The notes: generated by a model not told the origin, from the letters alone. DNA of 55,627 nt from Pseudarthrobacter sp. NamE5 (GCF_005796225.1 NZ_VAHO01000021.1:1-55627), one strand, 5' to 3'; positions 8,001 to 19,823 are shown, numbered from the stretch's first letter. A program made the numbers and translations.

Positions 8001-10622
8001 GTGAAGGCAATCCGCAGATTTACCGTCCGTACTGTCCTCCCCGAACCGATCCGGCCGCTCGCCCGATTGGCCAGCAACCTGCGCTGGTCCTGGCACCGCC
8101 CCACGCGGGAGCTTTTTGCCGGACTGAACCCCCGCCTGTGGGAGGAAAGCGGCCAGGATCCCATCGGTTTCCTGGGAATGGTGAGCCGCGAAGAGCTCCA
8201 GCAGCTTGCTGCTAACCGGTCCGTGGTGGAGCGGGTGAGGGCCGCTGAGGATGACCTTGACCGCTACCTCGAGGAGCCGCGCTGGTACCAGGGCCTGGGC
8301 CCTGACGCGCCGGCCTCAATTGCCTACTTCTCCCCCGAGTTCGGCATCACCGAGGTGCTGCCCCAGTACTCGGGCGGCCTGGGGATCCTGGCCGGGGACC
8401 ACCTCAAAGCTGCCTCGGACCTGGGCGTGCCGCTGATCGGCGTCGGCCTGCTGTACCAAGCGGGCTACTTCAAACAATCGTTGTCCCGGGACGCCTGGCA
8501 GCAGGAGACATACCCGGTCCTGGACCCGGACGGCCTGCCGCTCACCCTGCTTCGAGAGCCCTCCGCGGACGGCATCGGCCGTCCCCTGCAGATCGCCCTT
8601 CCCCTGCCTAACGGCAGGCGCCTACTGGCACACATCTGGCGTGCCGACGTCGGACGCGTTCCCCTGCTGCTCCTGGACTCCAACGTTCCGGGCAACGACG
8701 ACGCCGCCCGCAGCATTACGGACCGCCTGTATGGCGGCGGCGGGGACCACCGGCTGCAGCAGGAACTGCTGCTGGGCATGGGCGGAGTTAAGGCCCTGCG
8801 CGCCTTCCAGCAGCTCACCGGCACCACGGCTCCGGAGGTGTTCCACACCAATGAAGGCCACGCCGGCTTCCTTGGCATTGAACGCATCCAGGAGCTGATG
8901 TCCGGGGAGCAGGCGCTGACATTCGATGAAGCCCTCGCTGCGGGCCGGGCCTCCACCGTGTTCACGACGCACACTCCGGTTCCTGCAGGCATTGACAGGT
9001 TCGAAATCTCGCAGATCCACCACTTTTTCCAGGCCGGGCTGGCGCCGGACGTCCCCACGGACCGGATCCTGGAGCTTGGCCGTGAAAATTACGCCGACGG
9101 AAACCCGTCCGTATTCAACATGGCCATCATGGGCCTGCGCCTGGCCCAGCGGGCCAACGGGGTCGCGAAGCTCCACGGGGAGGTGTCCCGCGGCATGTTT
9201 TCGGCGCTGTGGCCCGGCTTCGACCACTCCGAGGTGCCCATCACCTCGGTGACCAACGGTGTGCACGTACCCACCTGGGTGGACAGCCGCATTTCCAAGC
9301 TGGCGCGCGATCAATTCGGCAGCGAGGCCGAGGCAAACGGCCGCTGGGACTTGGCCTACAACGTCAGCGACGCCGACGTCTGGTCGCTGCGACGTGAGAT
9401 GCGCGCGGCGCTGGTGGAGGACGTCCGCCGCAGGCTCCGCGCCGCGTGGAAGAAGCGTGGCGCCGCGGACGCCGAGCTGGCCTGGACGGAAAAGGTGCTG
9501 GACCCGGACGTGCTGACCATCGGTTTCGCCCGCCGCGTTCCCACCTACAAACGCCTCACCCTGATGCTTCGGGAGCCGGAGCGGCTGAAGGCACTCCTCC
9601 TGCACAAGGAACACCCCATCCAGCTGGTCATTGCGGGCAAGTCGCACCCCGCGGACGACGCCGGCAAGAAGATGATCCAGGACCTGGTCCGCTTCACCGA
9701 CGATCCCGAGGTACGGCACCGCATTGCGTTCCTGCCGAACTATGACATCGCCATGGCCCGGACCCTGTTCCCCGGCTGCGACGTGTGGCTGAACAACCCG
9801 CTGCGGCCACTGGAGGCGTGCGGCACCTCTGGCATGAAGGCAGCGCTGAACGGCTCGCTGAACCTTTCAGTCCTGGACGGCTGGTGGGATGAGATGTACG
9901 ACGGCGAGAACGGCTGGGCAATCCCGACGGCCAACAACGGCGCCTCGGCCGAGGAACGGGACGATATCGAGGCCGCCGCGCTGTACGAACTGCTCGAAAC
10001 GCAGGTGGCTCCGCGCTTCTACGGCAGCACGGTATCGGCGGGCGCAGGTGCTGCAGGTCCTTCGACGGCGTCGGGGACCGAGAAAGTGCCCACGCACTGG
10101 GTCTCCATGATCAAGCACACTCTCGCGCACCTCGGCCCCGCCGTTTCGGCAGAGCGCATGCTGCGTGACTACGTGAACGTCCTCTACCGCCCTGCAGCGG
10201 AAGCCGGCCGCAGCGCCTCCGCGAATTCCTACTCCCAGGCGCGCAGCCTGGCCGCTTGGACGGCAAAGGTCCGTTCAGCCTGGCCGCAGATCCACGTGGA
10301 GCACGTTGACTCCGTGGGCGTCTCCGAGGACCCGCAGATCGGCGACACCCTCCAGGTCAACGCGTACGTGGCGCTGCACAGCCTCACGCCGCAGGATGTG
10401 TCTGTCGAAGTTGCCTACGGCAGGGCGGAGGAGAGCGACACGCTGACGGACATCACCGTGATGGAACTCAAAGTGCAGGAGGACCTGGGCAGCGGGCGCC
10501 ACATGTTCAGCGGTTCCCTGGTCATCGACCGCTCGGGACCCTTTGGCTACACCGTCCGGGTCCTGCCGCGGCATGACGCCCTGGCCTCCAAGGCTGAGCT
10601 GGGACTCATAGTCAACGCCTGA
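8001..10622 (+). CDS. glgP: Alpha-glucan (glycogen) phosphorylase
   Basis: Releases glucose-1-phosphate from the non-reducing ends of alpha-1,4-glucan. The 873-residue protein is of the actinobacterial type with an N-terminal DUF3417-like domain (LASNLRWSWHRPTRELF), then YSGGLGILAGDHLKAASDLG, HTNEGHAGFL, and the PLP-lysine segment CGTSGMKAALNGSLNLS followed by DGWWDEMYDG. The GTG at 8001 (reading VKAIRRFTVRTVLPE) was chosen because homologues commonly begin this way. The frame is open further upstream, but that part looks like promoter sequence rather than protein. Divergence from glgE suggests co-regulated synthesis and breakdown. Confidence 0.92.
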   Translation: MKAIRRFTVRTVLPEPIRPLARLASNLRWSWHRPTRELFAGLNPRLWEESGQDPIGFLGMVSREELQQLAANRSVVERVRAAEDDLDRYLEEPRWYQGLGPDAPASIAYFSPEFGITEVLPQYSGGLGILAGDHLKAASDLGVPLIGVGLLYQAGYFKQSLSRDAWQQETYPVLDPDGLPLTLLREPSADGIGRPLQIALPLPNGRRLLAHIWRADVGRVPLLLLDSNVPGNDDAARSITDRLYGGGGDHRLQQELLLGMGGVKALRAFQQLTGTTAPEVFHTNEGHAGFLGIERIQELMSGEQALTFDEALAAGRASTVFTTHTPVPAGIDRFEISQIHHFFQAGLAPDVPTDRILELGRENYADGNPSVFNMAIMGLRLAQRANGVAKLHGEVSRGMFSALWPGFDHSEVPITSVTNGVHVPTWVDSRISKLARDQFGSEAEANGRWDLAYNVSDADVWSLRREMRAALVEDVRRRLRAAWKKRGAADAELAWTEKVLDPDVLTIGFARRVPTYKRLTLMLREPERLKALLLHKEHPIQLVIAGKSHPADDAGKKMIQDLVRFTDDPEVRHRIAFLPNYDIAMARTLFPGCDVWLNNPLRPLEACGTSGMKAALNGSLNLSVLDGWWDEMYDGENGWAIPTANNGASAEERDDIEAAALYELLETQVAPRFYGSTVSAGAGAAGPSTASGTEKVPTHWVSMIKHTLAHLGPAVSAERMLRDYVNVLYRPAAEAGRSASANSYSQARSLAAWTAKVRSAWPQIHVEHVDSVGVSEDPQIGDTLQVNAYVALHSLTPQDVSVEVAYGRAEESDTLTDITVMELKVQEDLGSGRHMFSGSLVIDRSGPFGYTVRVLPRHDALASKAELGLIVNA

Positions 10623-10663
10623 CGCGGCAGCTTGAACCAGCCCCACCCACTGCAGGAGGACGC

Positions 10664-12451
10664 ATGACTGATCGCACCGTGGCCGATGTAATCGTGGATC
10701 GCCTCACCACGTGGGGTGTCAACCGGGTCTTCGGGTACAGCGGGGACGGGATCAACGGGTTCATGGGGGCGCTGCGCCGGGCTGAAGGGCGGGTTGAATT
10801 CGTCCAGGCCAGGCATGAGGAAACTGCAGCCTTCATGGCCGTGGGACATGCCAAGTTCACCGGCGGGGTGGGAGTGGTCACCTCCACCCAGGGGCCCGGC
10901 GCCGTCCACCTTCTGAACGGGCTCTACGACGCCAAGCTGGACGGGGTGCCGGTAGTGGCGATCGTCGGGCAGCAAAGCCGCACAGTGCTGGGTTCCGCCT
11001 ACATGCAGGAGATCGACCTCAACTCGCTGTTCAAGGACGTCGCCGCGCAGTTCGTCCAGCAGATCAGCGCACCCGAGCAGGTCCCGATGGTCCTGGACCG
11101 GGCTTTCCGGACTGCCAAGGCCACTTCCTCGCCCTGCGTTGTCATCGTTCCGCACGATATCCAGTCGGCGCCGGCCCCGGAGCTGCCGCAGGAGCACGGC
11201 ATTGTGGTCACGGCGCCGTCCTGGAGCACAGCAGCCGCAACGCCCCGGGACGAGGACCTGGACGCCGCCGCTGCCCTGCTGAACTCCGCGGAGAGAGTGG
11301 CGCTGTTGGTGGGCCAGGGAGCGCGGCACGCAGCCAAGGAGGTGGTGGCCGTAGCGGAAAAGCTCGGCGCTGGAATTGCCACCAGCCTGCTGGGCAAACC
11401 GTACGTGGACGAGACCCTGCCGTTCTCGGTGGGCACCATGGGGCATTTAGGGACCACGGCCAGCGCCCACCTGCTGGGCCACTGCGATGCGTTGCTGATT
11501 GTCGGTTCCAATGATCCCTGGACCGAGTTCTATCCGCCGCCAGGTGCTGCCCGTGCCGTCCAGATCGACATCGATGAACGGAAGATCGGCAACCGTTACC
11601 CGGTGGAGGTTGGACTGGCCGGTGACGCCGCGTCTGCGCTTGAGGCCTTGGGCAAAAGGTTGGAGCCGCGCACGCGGGGCCCCTGGCAGGCGGATGTGGA
11701 GCAGGAGGTCAGCCGCTGGCGCATTCTCGCCGCGGACCGCGCAGCAGTGCCCGCCCAACCCGTCAATCCGGAGCGCGTGGTCCGGGAACTGAACGGCCGG
11801 CTGCCGGAGGATGCACTGGTAAGTATCGACGTTGGCAGCTGCGTTTACTGGTACGCGCGGCAACTCGTGCTGCCGCCCGGTGTCCCTGCCCATCTCTCCG
11901 GAACGTTGGCGAGCATGGGGTGCTCCCTCCCCTACGGCATTGCCGCCAAACTCGCGCACCCGGACCGTCCCGTGGTGGCCCTTGCCGGCGACGGCGCCAT
12001 GCAGATGGCCGGCACCGCCGAACTGGTGACCGTTGCCCACCGTTGGCGGCAATGGGCTGACCCCCGGTTCATAGTATGCGTGTTCAACAACCGGGAGCTG
12101 ACCGAGGTGACGTGGGAGCAGCGGGAGTCCGAGGGCGAACCACGGTTTGCGGCCAGCCAGGAGCTCCCCGATTTTCCTTTCGCGGGTTACGCAGACCTGC
12201 TGGGCCTTACCGGTATCCGGGTGGAGGATCCGGAGCTCATCGGGGACGCTTGGGAACGGGCCCTGGCGGCCGGCCGGCCGGTGGTGATCGAGGTGCTGAC
12301 CGACCCCGAAATTCCCCTTTTGCCACCGTTCCCGGCCGGGCGGGAAAAGGCGGAAAGCATGCGCAAGGGCCTGGCAGCGGAGAGCGACGGCAGCCGGGCG
12401 TCGGCGTTGCTGGACACTTACCTCGGGCACGAGGAACGTCCCCGCGGGTAG
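10664..12451 (+). CDS. Thiamine-diphosphate-dependent enzyme, pyruvate oxidase/dehydrogenase-like
   Basis: A 595-residue member of the acetolactate synthase/pyruvate oxidase (PoxB-like) family. The N-terminal pyrimidine-binding domain shows GVNRVFGYSGDGINGF and the Glu in ARHEETAAFMA. The central domain is residues ~190-330. The C-terminal ThDP motif is GDGAMQMAGTAELVTVA followed by an Asn pair, VFNNRELTEVTWEQ. It probably decarboxylates pyruvate or another 2-oxoacid, but the substrate cannot be read from sequence. A strong AGGAGG precedes the ATG. It lies 41 bases after glgP and may be cotranscribed with it. Confidence 0.85.
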   Translation: MTDRTVADVIVDRLTTWGVNRVFGYSGDGINGFMGALRRAEGRVEFVQARHEETAAFMAVGHAKFTGGVGVVTSTQGPGAVHLLNGLYDAKLDGVPVVAIVGQQSRTVLGSAYMQEIDLNSLFKDVAAQFVQQISAPEQVPMVLDRAFRTAKATSSPCVVIVPHDIQSAPAPELPQEHGIVVTAPSWSTAAATPRDEDLDAAAALLNSAERVALLVGQGARHAAKEVVAVAEKLGAGIATSLLGKPYVDETLPFSVGTMGHLGTTASAHLLGHCDALLIVGSNDPWTEFYPPPGAARAVQIDIDERKIGNRYPVEVGLAGDAASALEALGKRLEPRTRGPWQADVEQEVSRWRILAADRAAVPAQPVNPERVVRELNGRLPEDALVSIDVGSCVYWYARQLVLPPGVPAHLSGTLASMGCSLPYGIAAKLAHPDRPVVALAGDGAMQMAGTAELVTVAHRWRQWADPRFIVCVFNNRELTEVTWEQRESEGEPRFAASQELPDFPFAGYADLLGLTGIRVEDPELIGDAWERALAAGRPVVIEVLTDPEIPLLPPFPAGREKAESMRKGLAAESDGSRASALLDTYLGHEERPRG

Positions 12452-12496
12452 GTCCTGTTACAGCAGGACGGCGGTGACGGCCAGGTCCTTGCCGGC

Positions 12497-12813
12497 CTAG
12501 CGTTCCGCGTCCTGGAGGATTTCGCAGATGACCCCGAAGGACCAGTCGCTGCGAAAAGGGGCAGACACCTGCCATAGGACAGTGAGCGGTGTGTTGCCGT
12601 CGTCGGCGATGGTGTCCGCGAAGTCATGCAGCGCATCATGCAGGGCATCAAGGTCCACGCCGTAGTGTTCGGGAAAAATGAGGACTTCGCCAAAGGCTTC
12701 CAGGACGGCGCGCTTGCTGTCGGCCGGAGGAACCAGCAGGCTGCGGCGGCCGGCGTCGGCCACCTGTTCCTGGAGTTCCTCCAGGAACAGGTCTCGCCGG
12801 AGTAAATCTTCAT
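12497..12813 (-). pseudogene. Barstar-family protein, apparently frameshifted near its 5' end
   Basis: From the GTG at 12763 the frame encodes 88 residues with barstar-like features: FPEHYGVDLDALHDALHDFA, then PLTVLWQVSAPFR and FGVICEILQDAE. Barstar inhibits barnase-type RNases. The conserved part continues upstream as LLRRDLFLEELQEQ with no start codon before a TAA, while an overlapping frame opens at an ATG at 12813 with MKIYSGET, a plausible barstar N-terminus after a GCGAGG ribosome site. One missing base near 12785-12792 would join them. It could be genuine decay, a sequencing error, or a short protein from the GTG. No barnase-like gene is adjacent. Confidence 0.7.
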
Positions 12814-12867
12814 GCCTCGCTTAGCTGCCTTCCGTTACTGAATATTCGATGTTCGGATGAGGTACGT

Positions 12868-14973
<2,106 letters not shown>

Positions 14974-15073
14974 GACCATCACCTAAATAGTAGCCGCAGC
15001 GCTCCCTTGGCCCGGACGGGCAGGGAACATGACGGCCGGAATCCACAGCCCCGGTTACGGGGAGGGTCCGCGC

Positions 15074-16063
15074 TTATCTTGCTGCGCGCTGCCTGGAGAT
15101 TTCGTACAGCGAGATGCCCACCGCCATGGAGGCGTTAAGGGACTCCATGGCTGAGTCGATGGGGATGGACACGATCTGGTCGCAATTCTCGCGGACCAGC
15201 CGGCTGAGGCCCTTTCCTTCCGAACCCACCACAATGCATACGGGTTCGGTCGCGAGAGACAGGTCCGGCAGGGAGACGTCGCCGTCGCCGTCAAGGCCGA
15301 GGACGAAAATCCCCATGTTCTTGAACTGCTTCAGGGCATTGTTGAGGTTCGAGGCGCGTGCCACGGGGACGCGGACCGCAGCACCGGCGCTCGTCTTCCA
15401 GGCGGATGCGGTCACCCCCACCGAGCGGCGCTCGGGAACAATGACGCCGTGGCCGCTGAAGGCGGAGACGGAGCGGATGATAGCACCGAGGTTCCGGGGG
15501 TCCGTGATGCCGTCAAGGGCCACAAACAGGGGCGCGTTGCCGATGTGGCCCTTCTTCCACTTGTCCACTGTTTCTTCTGCCAGTTCGTACGCGTCCTGGT
15601 AGTCGTACGGCGGGATTTGGAGCACCAGGCCCTGATGGACCGCATCCTCGGTCATCCTGTCCAGCTCGGGCTTGCCGGTTTCCAGCAGCGGGATGCCGCG
15701 TTCGGCCGCAATCTTCAGGGATTCCTTGACCCGGTCGTCCATTTCGATCCGGATGGCCACATGCAGCGCCTTGGCCGGGATGCCTGCGCGGAGGGCCTCC
15801 ACCACCGAGTTGCGGCCAGTGACCACTTCCTCGGTGGCGCGTCCCTTGGGGCCGGACTTGGACGCCCCGGCGCTGCGGGCGCCCGGGTTGCGCTTGGCGG
15901 CAGAGCGTTCGGCAAGCTGCTTGGCCTTGTGCGCCTTGTGGTACGGGCGGTCCTCGGCCTTGGGCGTTGGCCCTTTGCCTTCCAGGGCCTTGCGGCCGTG
16001 GCCACCGGTTCCGATGGTTGGGCCCTTCTTCGCTTTAACCGATCGGCGACCATTGTTGGCCAT
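15074..16063 (-). CDS. rlmB: 23S rRNA 2'-O-ribose methyltransferase, TrmH/RlmB family
   Basis: A SpoU/TrmH-type methyltransferase of 329 residues. A basic, low-complexity N-terminal extension (1-80) precedes the substrate-binding domain beginning TEEVVTGRNSVVEALRAG. The SPOUT domain shows the three motifs ALDGITDPRNLGAIIRS, VVGSEGKGLSRLV and IPIDSAMESLNASMAVGI, which form the AdoMet knot. Known relatives methylate G2251 of 23S rRNA. It is the last gene of the leftward series carD-ispD-ispF-cysS-rlmB, an order common in actinobacteria, with 104 bases between it and cysS. Confidence 0.92.
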   Translation of the reverse strand: MANNGRRSVKAKKGPTIGTGGHGRKALEGKGPTPKAEDRPYHKAHKAKQLAERSAAKRNPGARSAGASKSGPKGRATEEVVTGRNSVVEALRAGIPAKALHVAIRIEMDDRVKESLKIAAERGIPLLETGKPELDRMTEDAVHQGLVLQIPPYDYQDAYELAEETVDKWKKGHIGNAPLFVALDGITDPRNLGAIIRSVSAFSGHGVIVPERRSVGVTASAWKTSAGAAVRVPVARASNLNNALKQFKNMGIFVLGLDGDGDVSLPDLSLATEPVCIVVGSEGKGLSRLVRENCDQIVSIPIDSAMESLNASMAVGISLYEISRQRAAR

Positions 16064-16167
16064 TGTGTTCCACCCTTGATTGTGATGACTGAGTCTGCAT
16101 ACCAGTCTACTGAACCAGGAAAAATCGCCGACCCCGGAGTGGATGGCCTGCCGGGGAACGCTGCGGG

Positions 16168-17634
16168 TCAGTCCCGCTTCAGGCTCCAGGCGGCTCCGTC
16201 CGGACCGTCCTCGACCAGGACACCGGCAGCTGTGAGGGTGTCGCGGATCGCATCGGACGCAGCCCAGTTCTTCTCGGCCCGGGCGGCGGCGCGGGCGGCG
16301 AGCTGGGCTTCAACCAGGGCGGCAAGGGCGGCGTGCTCCTTCCCAGCTGCCTCGGCCGGCTGCTGGACAGCATTGAGCCCGAGGACTTCGGTCATGGCCG
16401 CCACGGAGTCCATCGCCTGGCGGGCTGCATCATCGTCCCCATCGGCAAGCGCGGTATTGCCCGCTCTAACGGTTTCGTGCAGTGCCGCAAGGGCACGTGG
16501 GATGTTAAGGTCGTCATCCATCGCGTCGGCGAACCCCTGCGGGGCCTCTTTCATGGGCCCGGGTGCGCCAGCCACGGAGCCCTGGGCCCTGCCGAAGCGG
16601 GCCGCGGCTTTGGCCAGGAACCCGTCAATGCGTTCGACGGCGGCCGCGGCCTCCTGGAGGGACGTTGGACGGTAGTCCAGGACAGAGCGGTAATGGGCCT
16701 GCCCGAGGTAGTAGCGGACCACGCGGGGCGACGCGAGTTCCAGCATCTCGGCAGGGCTGATGGTGTTGCCGACGGACTTCGACATCTTTTCGCCCTCGTA
16801 CGTCACCATCCCGTTGTGCATCCAAAAGTTGGCGAACGGGTGCCCCGCAGCCTGCGACTGGGCCATCTCGTTCTCATGGTGCGGGAACCGCAGGTCCAGG
16901 CCCCCGCCGTGGATATCAAACTCCGTGCCGAGGTATTTCGTGACCATTGCTGAGCATTCCAGGTGCCAGCCCGGCCGGCCGGCGCCCCACGGAGAAGCCC
17001 AGCTTGCCGTCGTCGGCTCTCCCTCTTTGGATCCCTTCCACAAGGCAAAGTCGCGGGGATCCTTCTTCCCGCGGGGATCGGCGTCCGGGGCAGCCTGCAT
17101 GTCGTCGATATTTTGGCGCGTCAGTGCGCCGTACTTGCTCCACGAGCGCACGTCAAAGTACACGTCACCGGAACCGTCCAGCGCCGGGTAGGCGTGGCCC
17201 CGGTCCATCAGCTGCTGAATGAGGGCGTGCATCTCAGGGATATGGCCTGTGGCGCGGGGTTCATAGGTGGGACGGGAGACGCCCAGCATGTCGTAGGCCA
17301 TGAGGAATTCCCGTTCGTAGCGGTAGGCCAGGGCCCACCACTCCTCTTCCCGCACTTCCCCCGGTTCAGGCTGGAACCCAGGGGCGAAGGATGCCTCGGA
17401 CTTGGCCAGGATCTTGTCATCGATGTCGGTGACGTTCCGGACCACCGTCACTCTGAGTCCGCGGTAGGTCAGCCAGCGGGTGAGCTGGTCGAAGGCGATG
17501 GCCGAGCGGATGTGGCCCACGTGGGGCATGCCCTGCACGGTTGCCCCGCAGTAGTAGAGGCTGGCCTTGCCCTCGACGAGGGGCACGAAGTTCCGGACTT
17601 CGGCGGAGGCAGTGTCATAGAAGCGCAGGGTCAC
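16168..17634 (-). CDS. cysS: Cysteinyl-tRNA synthetase
   Basis: A 488-residue class I aminoacyl-tRNA synthetase that charges tRNA-Cys. The HIGH-type motif is PHVGHIRSAIAFDQL, the signature KMSKS occurs in EKMSKSVGNTI, and zinc ligands are visible in YYCGATVQG, in WHLECSAM and in the His pair of FPHHENE. The C-terminal Ala/Arg-rich helical region is the usual anticodon-binding part. Length is near that of actinobacterial CysS. It sits 26 bases after ispF on the same strand. Confidence 0.97.
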   Translation of the reverse strand: MTLRFYDTASAEVRNFVPLVEGKASLYYCGATVQGMPHVGHIRSAIAFDQLTRWLTYRGLRVTVVRNVTDIDDKILAKSEASFAPGFQPEPGEVREEEWWALAYRYEREFLMAYDMLGVSRPTYEPRATGHIPEMHALIQQLMDRGHAYPALDGSGDVYFDVRSWSKYGALTRQNIDDMQAAPDADPRGKKDPRDFALWKGSKEGEPTTASWASPWGAGRPGWHLECSAMVTKYLGTEFDIHGGGLDLRFPHHENEMAQSQAAGHPFANFWMHNGMVTYEGEKMSKSVGNTISPAEMLELASPRVVRYYLGQAHYRSVLDYRPTSLQEAAAAVERIDGFLAKAAARFGRAQGSVAGAPGPMKEAPQGFADAMDDDLNIPRALAALHETVRAGNTALADGDDDAARQAMDSVAAMTEVLGLNAVQQPAEAAGKEHAALAALVEAQLAARAAARAEKNWAASDAIRDTLTAAGVLVEDGPDGAAWSLKRD

Positions 17635-17660
17635 CGCTCCAGATTAGCTGATGGGCCGGA

Positions 17661-18176
17661 TCAGCCGATGGGAAGGTGCGGCCTCGGATACACCAGGGCC
17701 GTGGCCACCGCGGAGATACCCTCGCCGCGGCCCGTGAATCCCAGGTGGTCGCTGGTGGTGGCCGTGACGCTCACCGGCGCGTCCGCGGCGTCGCTGAGGA
17801 CCTGCTGGGATTCCTCCCGCCGGGGGCCAAACTTGGGCCGGTTGGCGACGAACTGCACCGCGACGTTGGCAATCTCAAATCCTGCTGCCCGGACGATGCG
17901 CGCAGCTTCGGCGAGAAGGGTCACGCCGGAAGCGCCGGCGAATTCCGGCCTGTCGGTGCCGAAGTGGGTGCCCAGGTCGCCGATGCCGGCGGCGGAAAAC
18001 AGCGCGTCGGCGGCCGCGTGGGCGACGGGGTCGCCGTCGGAATGCCCGGCCAGGCCCCGTTCGCCGGGCCAGAGCAGGCCCCCGAGCCACAGCGGACGCG
18101 GCTGGTCCTCAGCAGCGTAGGCGTGGACGTCCAGGCCGATGCCGGTACGCGGGATGATCATGTCTGCCGGTTCCAT
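17661..18176 (-). CDS. ispF: 2-C-methyl-D-erythritol 2,4-cyclodiphosphate synthase
   Basis: The fifth enzyme of the non-mevalonate (MEP) isoprenoid pathway, 171 residues, a zinc-dependent homotrimer. The metal-site pattern is visible in TGIGLDVHAY and GHSDGDPVAHAAADALF, with GDLGTHFGTD downstream. The ATG at 18176 has GGAGGG seven bases upstream and lies two bases after the ispD stop, so the two are coupled. The frame is open a few codons further up, but those codons overlap ispD. Confidence 0.95.
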   Translation of the reverse strand: MEPADMIIPRTGIGLDVHAYAAEDQPRPLWLGGLLWPGERGLAGHSDGDPVAHAAADALFSAAGIGDLGTHFGTDRPEFAGASGVTLLAEAARIVRAAGFEIANVAVQFVANRPKFGPRREESQQVLSDAADAPVSVTATTSDHLGFTGRGEGISAVATALVYPRPHLPIG

Positions 18177-18178
18177 GC

Positions 18179-18961
18179 CTAACCCTCCACCCATCGTGCG
18201 CCCAGCGGGCCTTCGAGCAGCCCTTCGGCCAGGATCAGGTCCAGCGGTGTGGTGATCTTCAAGGACTGCGTGGAGCCGCGGACCACGTGGACCGGGGTTC
18301 CGAGCCTCTCCACGAGCATTGCGTCGTCGGTGACAGCTTCGGACTCCTTGCTGTCCAGGCCCCGGGCAGCCTCGTGGGCCTTGAGCAGGGTACGCAGGTG
18401 GAAACCCTGGGGCGTCTGGACTGCCCGGAGTTCCTCACGGGGCGCTGTTCCGGTGACTACCTCCGGCGCCAGCCCGGTGTCGCTTCCGGTAGTGCGGGCC
18501 ACAGTCTTGACAGTATCCACCACCGCCACTGCGGGAATCACCGCGGCAGCCCCGGCCGCCAGCGCGTCCCCCACGCGGTGGAAGACGGACTCCGGCGTCA
18601 GGGCGCGGGCGGCGTCGTGCACCATGACGGCCTCTATGCCGTCCATCAGTGCTGCCAGGCCAGCGCGGACGGAATCAGCCCGGGTGGAGCCGCCGTCGAC
18701 AATCGAGAGGAGGGGGCCGCCGTCGGCCAGTTCCTGCCGGAAATCCTCACAGAGTTGCCGGAGGGCGTCATGTCCGGGGGGCAGTGCAATGCATACCTGG
18801 CTGCCGGCGCCGGAGGCGACAATGCCGCGCAGGGCATGCATCAGAATGGGTTCGCCGCCCAACGGCACGGCTGCCTTGGGCATGCCATAGCCCAGCCGCT
18901 GTCCTGAACCTGCTGCTACCAGGATCACGGCGGTGACCAGGCGCGTGGGTGTTTCGCTCAT
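18179..18961 (-). CDS. ispD: 2-C-methyl-D-erythritol 4-phosphate cytidylyltransferase
   Basis: A MEP-pathway enzyme of 260 residues that forms CDP-methylerythritol from MEP and CTP. The nucleotide-binding start ILVAAGSGQRLGYGMPKA is present, followed by MVHDAARALT, QTPQGFHL and VTDDAMLVE. The ATG at 18961 fits the family N-terminus; an open extension of about 90 codons upstream is Arg/Pro-rich and runs through the carD terminator, so it was rejected. The ispD-ispF pair acts in successive steps around ispE. Confidence 0.95.
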   Translation of the reverse strand: MSETPTRLVTAVILVAAGSGQRLGYGMPKAAVPLGGEPILMHALRGIVASGAGSQVCIALPPGHDALRQLCEDFRQELADGGPLLSIVDGGSTRADSVRAGLAALMDGIEAVMVHDAARALTPESVFHRVGDALAAGAAAVIPAVAVVDTVKTVARTTGSDTGLAPEVVTGTAPREELRAVQTPQGFHLRTLLKAHEAARGLDSKESEAVTDDAMLVERLGTPVHVVRGSTQSLKITTPLDLILAEGLLEGPLGARWVEG

Positions 18962-19045
18962 GCGGACTAGCCTACGTCCCCTGCGCGATCCAGGACCTGA
19001 ACACTTCCGGACGAATGTTCCAGGGCAGCAAGCTGGGCAAAAAGA

Positions 19046-19077
19046 AACCCCGGCGGCACTTGGATGCCACCGGGGTT
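19046..19077 (-). terminator. Intrinsic terminator after carD
   Basis: The 13-bp stem has one mismatch (19046-19058 with 19065-19077) and a 6-nt loop. On the minus strand it is followed by a T-rich tract (complement of 19039-19045). It separates carD from ispD, so ispD needs its own promoter or read-through. Confidence 0.85.
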
Positions 19078-19083
19078 CAATTC

Positions 19084-19566
19084 TTAGGAAGCCAGGACCT
19101 CGTCGAGAACGCTTGCAGCCTTCTCCTCGTCGGTCTTTTCGGCTAGCGCCAGTTCTGAAATCAGAATCTGCCGGGCCTTGGCCAGCATTCGCTTCTCGCC
19201 TGCGGAAAGGCCCCGGTCGTGATCGCGGCGCCACAGGTCGCGGACGACCTCTGCAACCTTGATGACGTCACCGGAAGCAAGCTTCTCCAGATTTGCCTTG
19301 TACCTGCGCGACCAGTTGGTAGGTTCTTCCGTGAACTCGGCACGAAGCACATCAAACACGTGCTCCAGGCCATCCTTGCCCACGACATCCCTAACCCCAA
19401 CGAGGTCAACGTTTTCTGCTGGAACTTCAATGGTCAGATCACCCTGAGCCACCTTGAGCTTGAGATACATCTTCTCTTCGCCCTTGATGGTGCGCATCTT
19501 GATTTCTTCAATCTTCGCAGCACCGTGGTGAGGGTAAACTACTGTCTCGCCGACCTCAAATACCAT
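19084..19566 (-). CDS. carD: CarD-family RNA polymerase-binding transcription regulator
   Basis: A protein of 160 residues. The N-terminal RNA-polymerase-interacting Tudor-like domain starts MVFEVGETVVYPHHGAAKI, and the C-terminal helical domain contains EEPTNWSRRYKANLEKL and the typical VVRDLWRRDHDRGLSAGE segment. Known CarD proteins bind the RNAP beta subunit and stabilise open promoter complexes, especially at rRNA promoters. AAAGGGG lies upstream of the ATG. It is transcribed alone because of the terminator behind it. Confidence 0.95.
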   Translation of the reverse strand: MVFEVGETVVYPHHGAAKIEEIKMRTIKGEEKMYLKLKVAQGDLTIEVPAENVDLVGVRDVVGKDGLEHVFDVLRAEFTEEPTNWSRRYKANLEKLASGDVIKVAEVVRDLWRRDHDRGLSAGEKRMLAKARQILISELALAEKTDEEKAASVLDEVLAS

Positions 19567-19823
19567 GTGGACATTTCCCCTTTCCCGCTGACCAGTTTAT
19601 CACGTTGCAGGCATATGACCGGCCCGGGAAAGGGCCGGGAACCGCAGAAATACGCGGAAAATGGGCCTAATCCAACCCCCTCAACCCCTTGACGAACGCA
19701 GATAATAGTGCATGCGCCGCCGTTCAAGGAAGGGCGATGTGACGGCCCCGAATCCTTGTTTGGCCTGCTTTGCGGATAGGCTATGCGTGGCTAATGTTTC
19801 AAGACTCTCGAGGAGTACGTGAC

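Noticed and set aside
12452..12867. A complete barnase-barstar toxin-antitoxin pair
   Set aside because: Only the barstar-like part is present; no secreted RNase frame occurs on either side.
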